DNA from: Geodermatophilaceae bacterium
GTDB taxonomy: Bacteria; Actinomycetota; Actinomycetes; Mycobacteriales; Geodermatophilaceae
Length of the DNA: 11,466 nucleotides
Direction: 5' to 3'
Assembly: GCA_013814015.1 (NCBI GenBank)
Contig: JACCQS010000334.1
Location: 1 to 11,466, forward strand
Under the pieces are notes generated by a model, which worked only from the letters and a program-made list of their open reading frames with translations, made no database searches and was not told where the DNA came from. The stretch's first letter is position 1. Every line of letters begins with the position of its first letter. Both the position numbers and the translations under genes were made by a program. Positions 5,556 to 11,466 of the stretch are shown in pieces.

Positions 5556-6877
5556 GCGGGGCCGTCGTCGGAGTCTTTGTCCTGCTCAGGGTCAGCCGGC
5601 GCGGGGCCCGCCTCGTCCAGCGCCTCGACCGACCAATCGGTGGATGCACCGGACTGAGCGCGGACGAACGCCTCTGGATCGTCGAGATCATCGGCGCTGG
5701 GCAACAGATCCGGGTGATTCCACAGCCGGTCGCGGCCCGCTATGCCCTGCTGTTCCTGCAAGACGCTCCACAGCGTCGCCGCGTCTCGCAACCGGCGTGG
5801 CCGTAGCTCCAGCCCGACCAGCGTGGCGAAGGTCTGCTCGGCTGGCCCGCCGGTGGCGCGGCGGCGCCGGATCGTCTCGGTCAGTGCCACTGCGCCGGGC
5901 AACCGGTCTGCAGAAGCCTGGGACACAACGGCATCTACCCAGCCCTCGGCCAGAGCCAGCAGGGTCTCCAGCCGCGCCAGCGCGCGTTTTTGCTCCGGAC
6001 TCTCTTCCGGGGTGAACATTCCGGACTGCATCGCCGTCTGGAGGCTTTCCGGATTGGTCGGGTCGATCGAGCCCATCGCCTCCTCCATCTTCGACCTCAT
6101 CGCGTCCACGTCCACGGTGATCCCGCGCGCATAGGCCTCGACGGTGTCCAGCAGCCGCTGCCGCAGCCAGGGAACGTGCCCGAACAGCCGCTGATACGCG
6201 GCCTCACGCAGCGCCAGGAAAAGCCGGATCTCATCGTCGGGAAGCCCGAGGCCGGCTCCGAACTCGGAAATGTTCTGCGGAACCAGCACGGCCGTACCCG
6301 CAGGGGCGAGCGGAAGACCGATGTCGGTTCCAGTCAGGACCTCACCCGACAGGCTGGCCATCGCCTGACCGACCTGAGCACCGAACATCATGCCGCCCAA
6401 CGCTTGCAGCATCCCACCCATCTGCCCGGCGGCCTGTGCAGCTTCAGCTGGAATTGCCGAGGTCATCGCGGCGGCGATCTGCGCGGCCACCGGATCACAG
6501 AGGTTGGACCACACCGGCAGGGTTTTCTCGATCCACTCCACCCGGGACCATGCCGTGGCAGTAGTGATTCCAGACGGCAGCTCGGTCACCTCACCGAGCC
6601 AGAGGTCGGCCAGTTCAAGGGCAGCGCGTACGGCTTGGCGTTCGTCGTCGCCGACCGGACGATGGCCGCCGCTGACGCCGCTGATCGCGCCCTGGCGGGC
6701 AAGATCCCAGTTGACCGGACCACCGGTGTAGGAGAAGAGCTTCTGCAACTCGGCGAACAGTGGGATCTTGCCCATCAGGTCATCAGGCCCACCGCCACCG
6801 GGTTGACCGCCACCGGGTTGCCGGCGCTCGGGCTCACTTCCGCCTGCTCCGAAACCGAACGGTAAGTCGCTGCTCAT
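5552..6877 (-). CDS. DUF2342-family (zincin-like) protein, putative metalloprotease (441 aa)
   Basis: The start MSSDLPFGFG, a Gly/Pro/Gln-rich linker (about 17-32), then DLARQGAISG, the strand LGGMMFGAQVGQAMASLS, PLAPAGTAVLVPQNI, LREAAYQRLFGHVPWL (223-238) and LLALAEGWVDAVV (306-318) identify the DUF2342 family, annotated as zinc-dependent metalloproteases or putative hydrolases by fold similarity. The tail is acidic (about the last 45 residues). The ATG at 6877 is preferred to the TTG at 6889 because homologues begin M-S-x-LPFGFG; the ribosome site is weak. In this family I expect REAAH at the metal motif; here the codon reads TAT, giving REAAY (Tyr228; see findings). No signal peptide, so probably cytosolic. 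The gene is divergent from the YlbL-like gene with a 103-base gap and convergent with the metallopeptidase. Confidence 0.9.
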   Translation of the reverse strand: MSSDLPFGFGAGGSEPERRQPGGGQPGGGGPDDLMGKIPLFAELQKLFSYTGGPVNWDLARQGAISGVSGGHRPVGDDERQAVRAALELADLWLGEVTELPSGITTATAWSRVEWIEKTLPVWSNLCDPVAAQIAAAMTSAIPAEAAQAAGQMGGMLQALGGMMFGAQVGQAMASLSGEVLTGTDIGLPLAPAGTAVLVPQNISEFGAGLGLPDDEIRLFLALREAAYQRLFGHVPWLRQRLLDTVEAYARGITVDVDAMRSKMEEAMGSIDPTNPESLQTAMQSGMFTPEESPEQKRALARLETLLALAEGWVDAVVSQASADRLPGAVALTETIRRRRATGGPAEQTFATLVGLELRPRRLRDAATLWSVLQEQQGIAGRDRLWNHPDLLPSADDLDDPEAFVRAQSGASTDWSVEALDEAGPAPADPEQDKDSDDGPA

Positions 6878-6911
6878 ATCACGGTCCAACGCGATGTCCT
6901 GGCCAGTCGTT

Positions 6912-6925
6912 CCGCAGCAGTGCGG
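6912..6925. repeat. small inverted repeat in the divergent DUF2342/YlbL promoter region
   Basis: CCGCA (6912-6916), GCAG, TGCGG (6921-6925). It lies in the 103-base region between the two divergent starts and could be an operator or a short hairpin; chance is a fair alternative in GC-rich DNA. Confidence 0.25.
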
Positions 6926-6967
6926 TCTCTCGGATCACAGGAGCGTCGCGCTTCGGAAAGTCTCGCC

Positions 6968-6973
6968 TACGCT
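6968..6973 (+). promoter_or_regulatory. candidate -10 box TACGCT giving a leaderless YlbL-like mRNA
   Basis: TACGCT fits TANNNT and ends seven bases before the GTG at 6981. Transcription would start at about 6980-6981, at or one base before the start codon. This agrees with the absence of any Shine-Dalgarno there (the preceding bases are CGGCAGC). No clear -35 element. Confidence 0.5.
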
Positions 6974-6980
6974 CGGCAGC

Positions 6981-8003
6981 GTGAGTCGACGACTTGGCAC
7001 CCTGCTGGTGAGTGCCGCACTGCTGCTGACCCTGGGCGGCCTCGGCGCCCTGCTGCCGGTGCCCTACGTCGCACTTACGCCGGGTCCGACGTACGACACG
7101 CTGGGTGAGGGTCCCAGTGGCAACCCCATCATCACCGTCACCGGTGCCGAGACCAACGACACCAGCGGTCTGTTGAGCCTGACCACCGTTGCGGTCTACG
7201 ACCAGATCGACTTCTTCACCGCTCTACAGGGTTGGTTCGACGACGAGGTCGTGATCGTGCCGCGAGATGAGATCTATCCGCCGGATCGCAGTGATGAAGA
7301 GGTTGACGAAGCCAATCGCGCGGACTTCCTGATCTCCCAGCAGTCCGCCGAACAGGCCGCCCTCGAGGAACTCGGATTTCCGGTCAAGGTGGTTGTACAG
7401 GAGTTGAGTGCCGACTCGCCCTCGGAAGGCCGTCTGCGCCCGGCGGATGCGATCGAGTCGATCGACGGGATGCCCACACCGGACTTGGAGACCTTGGCCA
7501 GCGTGCTGACCGCAATCGATCCCGGCACCAGCGTGGAGGTCGTACGGACTCGCCTGGGTCGGGAGTCCACGGTCCGGGTCACCACGGGTGAGGCAACCGA
7601 CCGAGAAGGATCGGTGCTCGGCATCGTGGTCTCCGACGCCCGGTCGGCGCCTTTCGATGTGGAGATCCGAGTCGATGAGGTGGGCGGTCCTTCGGCCGGC
7701 CTGATGCTGACGCTGGGAATACTCGACCTAGTGGGGGACGACGACCTGACCGGCGGGGACCCGATCTTCGGAACCGGCACGATCGACAACCAAGGCGTCG
7801 TAGGTCCGATCGGGGGGATCCGGCTGAAGATGATCGCGGCTGACGATCTCGACGCCGAGGTTTTCCTGGTACCCGAGGCGAACTGTGCCGAAGCGCTTCT
7901 CCAGGTACCCGAGGGCCTCGCCCTGGCCAGGGTCGCGACGCTGGACGACGCGCTGGACGCGCTGGACGACGTACGCGATGGACGGGCGCCGCCCTCGTGC
8001 TGA
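6981..8003 (+). CDS. YlbL-like membrane-anchored PDZ-Lon (S16) serine protease (340 aa)
   Basis: Domain order: one N-terminal membrane helix (about 7-29), then PYVALTPGPTYDTLG (28-42) typical of YlbL/SdrC-type proteins, a PDZ domain (about 131-205, with the groove around GRLRPADAIESIDG), and a Lon-type S16 protease domain (about 225-325). The catalytic dyad is visible: Ser238 in GGPSAG and Lys283 in GGIRLKM. The length equals B. subtilis YlbL. The protease should face outside the membrane and cut secreted or membrane substrates; B. subtilis YlbL degrades the SOS division inhibitor YneA, but no such partner is seen here. I chose GTG at 6981 because the membrane helix follows immediately; an in-frame ATG-less extension to 6894 adds 29 non-homologous residues. 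It ends in Cys340. UPF0182 follows after 181 bases. Confidence 0.92.
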   Translation: MSRRLGTLLVSAALLLTLGGLGALLPVPYVALTPGPTYDTLGEGPSGNPIITVTGAETNDTSGLLSLTTVAVYDQIDFFTALQGWFDDEVVIVPRDEIYPPDRSDEEVDEANRADFLISQQSAEQAALEELGFPVKVVVQELSADSPSEGRLRPADAIESIDGMPTPDLETLASVLTAIDPGTSVEVVRTRLGRESTVRVTTGEATDREGSVLGIVVSDARSAPFDVEIRVDEVGGPSAGLMLTLGILDLVGDDDLTGGDPIFGTGTIDNQGVVGPIGGIRLKMIAADDLDAEVFLVPEANCAEALLQVPEGLALARVATLDDALDALDDVRDGRAPPSC

Positions 8004-8031
8004 ACCGCCCGAGGGTCGAAGGTGACGGCTT

Positions 8032-8053
8032 GCCCGCCGACCGGCTGGCGGGC
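8032..8053 (+). terminator. 7-bp GC hairpin after the YlbL-like gene
   Basis: GCCCGCC (8032-8038), 8-base loop, GGCGGGC (8047-8053), starting 29 bases after the stop. There is no T-run. It may be a factor-dependent or partial terminator, or it may mark the 3' end of the protease message while allowing read-through to UPF0182. Confidence 0.4.
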
Positions 8054-8117
8054 TCGGCAGGTCACGATCGGGTCGCCCGGGAACCTCGCACCCCCTCCCG
8101 TAGTTCTTCTACTCAAG

Positions 8118-8130
8118 CCGCCTTCGGCGG
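8118..8130 (+). terminator. CCGCC-TTC-GGCGG hairpin before UPF0182
   Basis: A 5-bp perfect stem with a 3-base loop, followed by TGTCCTTGTC, which is only moderately T-rich. It lies 54 bases before the UPF0182 start, so if it terminates it would separate the two genes; if read through it sits in the UPF0182 leader. Confidence 0.35.
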
Positions 8131-8170
8131 TGTCCTTGTCTGCGCTCGTGCCCTGTTCGTGACGATCTCC

Positions 8171-8175
8171 AGGAG
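8171..8175 (+). promoter_or_regulatory. ribosome binding site AGGAG for UPF0182
   Basis: AGGAG nine bases before the GTG at 8185. The spacing favours this GTG over the in-frame ATG at 8191, which would lie fifteen bases away. Confidence 0.75.
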
Positions 8176-8184
8176 TCCTTCCCC

Positions 8185-11181
8185 GTGACCATGCGGTCCC
8201 CCCTTCCGGTGCCGACCCTCTCTCGACGTGCGAAGGTCGTGCTCGCTGCGGCAGGGGTGCTCATCGCGCTCTTCGTCGTCGTCGGCACGCTGACCGGCGT
8301 CTATGTCGACTTTCTGTGGTTCGAGGAAACCGGGTACACCGACGTCTTCTGGACCGAGATCCAGACCCGGGCACTGCTCTTCGCGTTGGCAGCGATCGCG
8401 ATGGGCTCCATCGTCGCTTTGAACCTCTACCTGGCTTACCGGTTCAAGCCGGCCTTCCGGCCCATGTCACTGGAGCAGCAGAACCTGGAGAGATATCGCC
8501 GTGCGGTCGAGCCGCGCCGCAAGCTGGCCATCATCGGAGGCAGCGTCGTCCTGGCCCTGTTCGCCGGCTTCACCGCCCAGGGCAGCTGGCAGACCTGGCT
8601 GCTCTGGCGCAACGGCCAGGAGTTCGGCACCGCAGATGCCCAATTCGGTCGCGACATCTCCTTCTTCGCCTTCGACTACCCCTTCTATCGATTCCTCCTG
8701 GGTTTCGCGTTCGCCATCGTCTTGTTGTCCCTGATCGCGGCAGCGGCCACGCACTACCTATTCGGTGGCATCCGGCTGCAGACGCCTGGCCAGAAGTTGT
8801 CAGTGGCAGCCCGCGTACATCTGTCCGTTCTGCTCGGAATCTTCGTGCTGCTCAAGGCGATTGCCTACTATCTCGACCGGTACGGCTTGGTCTACTCCGA
8901 CCGGGGCGAGGTGTTCACCGGGGCCTCCTACACCGACATCAACGCACTACTGCCGGCAAAGACCATCCTGATGTTCGTCGCCATCATCTGTGCGGTGGCG
9001 ATGCTGGCCAACATCCTGGTCAAGAACTTTCTGCTCCCGGCCGTCGCTCTGGTCCTGCTGATGCTGTCCAGCCTGGTCATCGGCGTCGCCTTTCCGGCGA
9101 TCATGCAGCAGTTCTACGTACAGCCCAGCGCCAACCAGCGCGAGGCTGACTTCATCGAGCGGGCCATCGAAGCGACTCGCGAGGCGTACGGAATCTCAGA
9201 TGTGGAGTACGTCGACTACACCCAGGATCCCGAGACCGCGGCCACCCCGGAGGAATTGCGCAACGACACCGAGACGATTCCCAACGCGCGCCTGCTGGAT
9301 CCGAATGTGCTGTCGGCAACATTCACGGCGCGCCAGCAGATCCGTAACGTGTACGGATTTCCGGACAGGCTGGACATCGACCGGTACACCGTCGACGGGG
9401 TCACCCAGGACTATGTGGTCGCGGTACGGGAGTTGGACACCAATGCGTTGACCGGCAACCAGACGAACTGGATCAACCAGCACACCGTCTTCACGCACGG
9501 GAACGGATTCGTCGCCGCGCCGGCGAACACGGTGGTCACCGGGGAGGAGGGCGGCGAACCTAACTTCACCACGGCTGACCTGCCGGTTAGGGGTGACATC
9601 GAGGTGGAGCAGTCCCGGATCTACTACGGCGAGCTGTTCGACGAGGTCTATTCCGTCGTGGGTGCCCCGGAAGGATCCGAGCCGCGCGAGTTCGACCGGC
9701 CGGAGGGCGGGGGAGGCGCGGACCAGGAGCTCAACTCCACCTACAACGGTGAGGGCGGAGTGGCAGTCGGCAGCTTCTTCCGGCAGCTCGTGTTCGCCAT
9801 CGAGTACCGGGAACGCAACTTCCTGCTGTCGGGTGAGCTCAACGACGAATCCCGGGTGATGTACGTCCGCGATCCCCGCGATCGCGTGGAGAAGGCCGCG
9901 CCCTTCCTCGAGGTCGACGGCGATCCGTATCCAGCGGTGATCGACGGAAAGATCATGTGGATCGTCGATGGATATACGACGCTGAACAGCTATCCCTACT
10001 CGCTGCAGCAGGAGTTGGGCGAGGTCACCCAGGACTCGTTGACCGGCCAGGGCACGACGGCGTTGGCCAACGACCAGGTCAACTACATCCGGAACTCGGT
10101 GAAGGCGACCGTGGATGCCCATGACGGAACGGTGACGCTGTATCAGTTCGACACCGAGGATCCGGTGCTGGCCACCTGGATGTCGGCCTTCCCAGGGACG
10201 GTCGAGCCGGAGAGCGAGATCGGCGACGAGCTGCGCGATCACTTCCGCTATCCCGAGGACCTGTTCAAGGTCCAGCGCGAGCTGTTGACCAGCTATCACG
10301 TCGATGACCCGGTGGCCTTCTTCAACTCCGACGACTATTGGCAGGTCCCGGACGATCCGACCGACAACAACTCGACTGAGGTGCAACCGCCGTACTACAT
10401 CCTGGCCCAGCGACCGGGGGAAGATTCGGCGAGCTTCCAGCTGACCAGCGCGCTCAACGCGCTGGAACGGGAGAACCTGTCCGCGTTTGTGTCCGCCGCC
10501 TCGGATCCGGAGAACTACGGGGAATTGCAGGTCCTCCGGCTACCCGGCAGCACCCCGTACCGGGGGCCCCAACAGGTGCAGAACGCGTTCCGGACCAATG
10601 ACGAGGTCGCGAGGGATCTCACCCTGTTCAACTCCGAAGACTCCCAAGCTGTGTTCGGCAATCTGCTGACCCTGCCGATCGGGGACGGGGGACTGCTGTA
10701 TGTGGAGCCGTTGTACGTGCGCGGATCCGGCGAGAGCGCGTTCCCGCTGCTTCGGAAGGTGCTGGTGAACTTCGCCGGCGATGTGGGCTACGCCGACACC
10801 CTGTCCCAGGCGTTGGATCAAGTGTTCGGTCCAGGGGCCGGTGAGGGCGCCGCTGACAGTGACGGATCTGATCCTCCACCCGAGGACTCGGGTACGCCGA
10901 CCGATCCGACGACGACACCGACTCCGACCGATCCTGGGACGAGTCCGCCGGCTGACTGCGATGACGCGGCGCTCGCTCAGGCAGCGGCCGACATCAACGC
11001 GGCGCTGGACGCGCTGGCAACGGCGCAGCAGTCCGGTGACTTCGCCGGCATCGGTACCGCCCAGTCGGAGCTCGCGGCGGCGACCACCGCCTATGCGACG
11101 GCGTACGGACCCTGCGGTGGCTCGGCCGGCGCCGGGTCTGAAGGAGGCGGATCGTCGTCGACACCGACCCCGACGCCCTAG
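8185..11181 (+). CDS. UPF0182 family large membrane protein with Cys-bracketed C-terminal extension (998 aa)
   Basis: Seven predicted membrane helices fill the first third (about 18-40, 64-86, 113-133, 168-192, 209-230, 258-279, 283-305), including the conserved VDFLWFEETGYTDVFWT loop (41-57). The next ~575 residues are a large domain predicted outside the membrane, with DTNALTGNQTNWINQHTVFTHG-type motifs characteristic of UPF0182 (quoted in part). From about 882 an acidic Pro/Thr-rich linker leads to an Ala-rich helical segment (926-975) flanked by Cys925 and Cys977, then a Gly/Ser and TPTPTP tail. The family is nearly universal in actinobacteria and also occurs in cyanobacteria; its function is unknown to me. 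GTG at 8185 is supported by AGGAG. It follows the YlbL-like protease, an arrangement common in the phylum, and precedes the initiator tRNA. Confidence 0.95.
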   Translation: MTMRSPLPVPTLSRRAKVVLAAAGVLIALFVVVGTLTGVYVDFLWFEETGYTDVFWTEIQTRALLFALAAIAMGSIVALNLYLAYRFKPAFRPMSLEQQNLERYRRAVEPRRKLAIIGGSVVLALFAGFTAQGSWQTWLLWRNGQEFGTADAQFGRDISFFAFDYPFYRFLLGFAFAIVLLSLIAAAATHYLFGGIRLQTPGQKLSVAARVHLSVLLGIFVLLKAIAYYLDRYGLVYSDRGEVFTGASYTDINALLPAKTILMFVAIICAVAMLANILVKNFLLPAVALVLLMLSSLVIGVAFPAIMQQFYVQPSANQREADFIERAIEATREAYGISDVEYVDYTQDPETAATPEELRNDTETIPNARLLDPNVLSATFTARQQIRNVYGFPDRLDIDRYTVDGVTQDYVVAVRELDTNALTGNQTNWINQHTVFTHGNGFVAAPANTVVTGEEGGEPNFTTADLPVRGDIEVEQSRIYYGELFDEVYSVVGAPEGSEPREFDRPEGGGGADQELNSTYNGEGGVAVGSFFRQLVFAIEYRERNFLLSGELNDESRVMYVRDPRDRVEKAAPFLEVDGDPYPAVIDGKIMWIVDGYTTLNSYPYSLQQELGEVTQDSLTGQGTTALANDQVNYIRNSVKATVDAHDGTVTLYQFDTEDPVLATWMSAFPGTVEPESEIGDELRDHFRYPEDLFKVQRELLTSYHVDDPVAFFNSDDYWQVPDDPTDNNSTEVQPPYYILAQRPGEDSASFQLTSALNALERENLSAFVSAASDPENYGELQVLRLPGSTPYRGPQQVQNAFRTNDEVARDLTLFNSEDSQAVFGNLLTLPIGDGGLLYVEPLYVRGSGESAFPLLRKVLVNFAGDVGYADTLSQALDQVFGPGAGEGAADSDGSDPPPEDSGTPTDPTTTPTPTDPGTSPPADCDDAALAQAAADINAALDALATAQQSGDFAGIGTAQSELAAATTAYATAYGPCGGSAGAGSEGGGSSSTPTPTP

Positions 11182-11215
11182 GAGACGTCCGGCCCGTAAG
11201 ACCCTGATGTGTGGC

Positions 11216-11241
11216 CCCCGGTTTGCTCGTCCTGACCGGGG
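11216..11241 (+). terminator. 7-bp inverted repeat between UPF0182 and the tRNA, overlapping the tRNA -35
   Basis: CCCCGGT (11216-11222), 12-base loop, ACCGGGG (11235-11241), 34 bases after the UPF0182 stop. There is no T-run. The loop contains the TTGCTC that I take as the -35 of the tRNA promoter, so the same bases may end one transcript and start another. Confidence 0.4.
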
Positions 11242-11251
11242 CGCATAGACT
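11223..11251 (+). promoter_or_regulatory. promoter of the initiator tRNA
   Basis: TTGCTC (11223-11228), exactly 17 bases, TAGACT (11246-11251). This is the clearest housekeeping-type promoter in the window. Transcription should begin at about 11258, leaving a leader of about five bases for RNase P to remove before the tRNA. Confidence 0.75.
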
Positions 11252-11262
11252 GGGCATACCGA

Positions 11263-11339
11263 CGCGGGGTGGAGCAGCTCGGTAGCTCGCTGGGCTCATA
11301 ACCCAGAGGTCGCAGGTTCAAATCCTGCCCCCGCTACCA
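11263..11339 (+). tRNA. initiator tRNA-Met (anticodon CAT)
   Basis: A 77-nt cloverleaf: acceptor CGCGGGG with CCCCGCT, anticodon loop CTCATAA (CAT at 11297-11299) on stem CTGGG/CCCAG, T-arm GCAGG-TTCAAAT-CCTGC, discriminator A and encoded CCA (11337-11339). Two features mark it as initiator and not elongator: position 1 (C) cannot pair with position 72 (T), which is needed for formylation and for avoiding elongation factor Tu, and the anticodon stem has three consecutive G-C pairs (GGG/CCC), needed for P-site binding. It delivers formyl-methionine at start codons. Typical actinobacterial sequence ending CTACCA. Confidence 0.98.
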
Positions 11340-11352
11340 AAAGCAGTTCGTT

Positions 11353-11388
11353 AGAACCAGCGCCCTCAGGGCGCTGGTTCTTTCTTTT
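11353..11388 (+). terminator. intrinsic terminator of the initiator tRNA
   Basis: A perfect 13-bp stem (11353-11365 with 11369-11381), 3-base loop TCA, and a T-rich tail TTTCTTTT beginning at the end of the stem. It starts 14 bases after the CCA. This is the only textbook intrinsic terminator in the window. Confidence 0.95.
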
Positions 11389-11466
11389 CCAGCTCATCTC
11401 GCCCTGAGGCCGCTCGATCCGTTTCAGAAAGTTCAGGATGACTGGCGCTGGTGTCTCGTCCGTCTC

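Noticed and set aside
6770..6830. Short tandem repeat near the DUF2342 start
   Set aside because: It encodes the Gly/Pro/Gln-rich linker (repeated PGGG with Q), so it is low-complexity coding sequence and not a separate repeat element.
5990..6865. 291-residue plus-strand frame opposite the DUF2342 gene
   Set aside because: His/Arg/Gly-rich shadow of a gene whose family motifs are clear on the minus strand.
11263..11466. Mobile element integrated at the initiator tRNA
   Set aside because: No integrase, no repeat of the tRNA 3' end within the window, and a normal terminator follows directly; DNA beyond 11466 is not visible.

Overview
The window is high-GC DNA with GTG and TTG starts, G/C-ending codons and families found mainly in Actinomycetota (UPF0182, DUF5679, the DUF2342 zincin-like family, a YlbL-type PDZ-Lon protease, an initiator tRNA ending CTACCA). 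It looks like ordinary chromosome of an actinomycete; I cannot name a lower rank. There is no sign of phage, transposon, CRISPR or a defence island.

Layout. Left edge (1-826): the N-terminus of a membrane protein running off the window on the minus strand, then a small two-CxxC protein and a universal stress protein on plus. Second block (828-3628, minus): DUF5679 mini zinc ribbon, ThiF-like adenylyltransferase homologue, AarF/ABC1 kinase-like protein. Third block: a crotonase-family protein (plus, 3820-4650), a 389-base gap holding a long imperfect hairpin and several DnaA-box-like words, then a YgjP/M48-type metallopeptidase (plus, 5040-5555). This meets head-on, at a shared CTAG, the minus-strand DUF2342 gene (5552-6877). 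Fourth block (plus): the YlbL-like serine protease, divergent from DUF2342 and probably leaderless, followed by a 998-residue UPF0182 membrane protein. Right edge: initiator tRNA-Met with a clear promoter and a textbook intrinsic terminator; 11389-11466 holds nothing I recognise.

How it fits together. AarF, ThiF-like, DUF5679, DUF2342, PDZ-Lon and UPF0182 form, from memory, a conserved actinobacterial neighbourhood (the M. tuberculosis Rv3193c-Rv3197 region is my reference). There the AarF gene is followed by whiB7 and uvrD2; here it meets a universal stress gene one base away, so the conserved block appears to end at about 827. No joint pathway is established for these genes. The DUF2342 protein, YlbL-like protease and M48-type peptidase are all protease-like, and the YlbL-like and UPF0182 proteins are both membrane-anchored with large extracytoplasmic parts.

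I did not find a clearly new system. The points most worth checking are the crotonase lacking both catalytic glutamates, the DUF2342 protein with tyrosine where I expect a metal-binding histidine, the hairpin at 4691-4766, the atypical nucleotide-binding loop of the ThiF-like protein, and the Cys-bracketed C-terminal segment of UPF0182.
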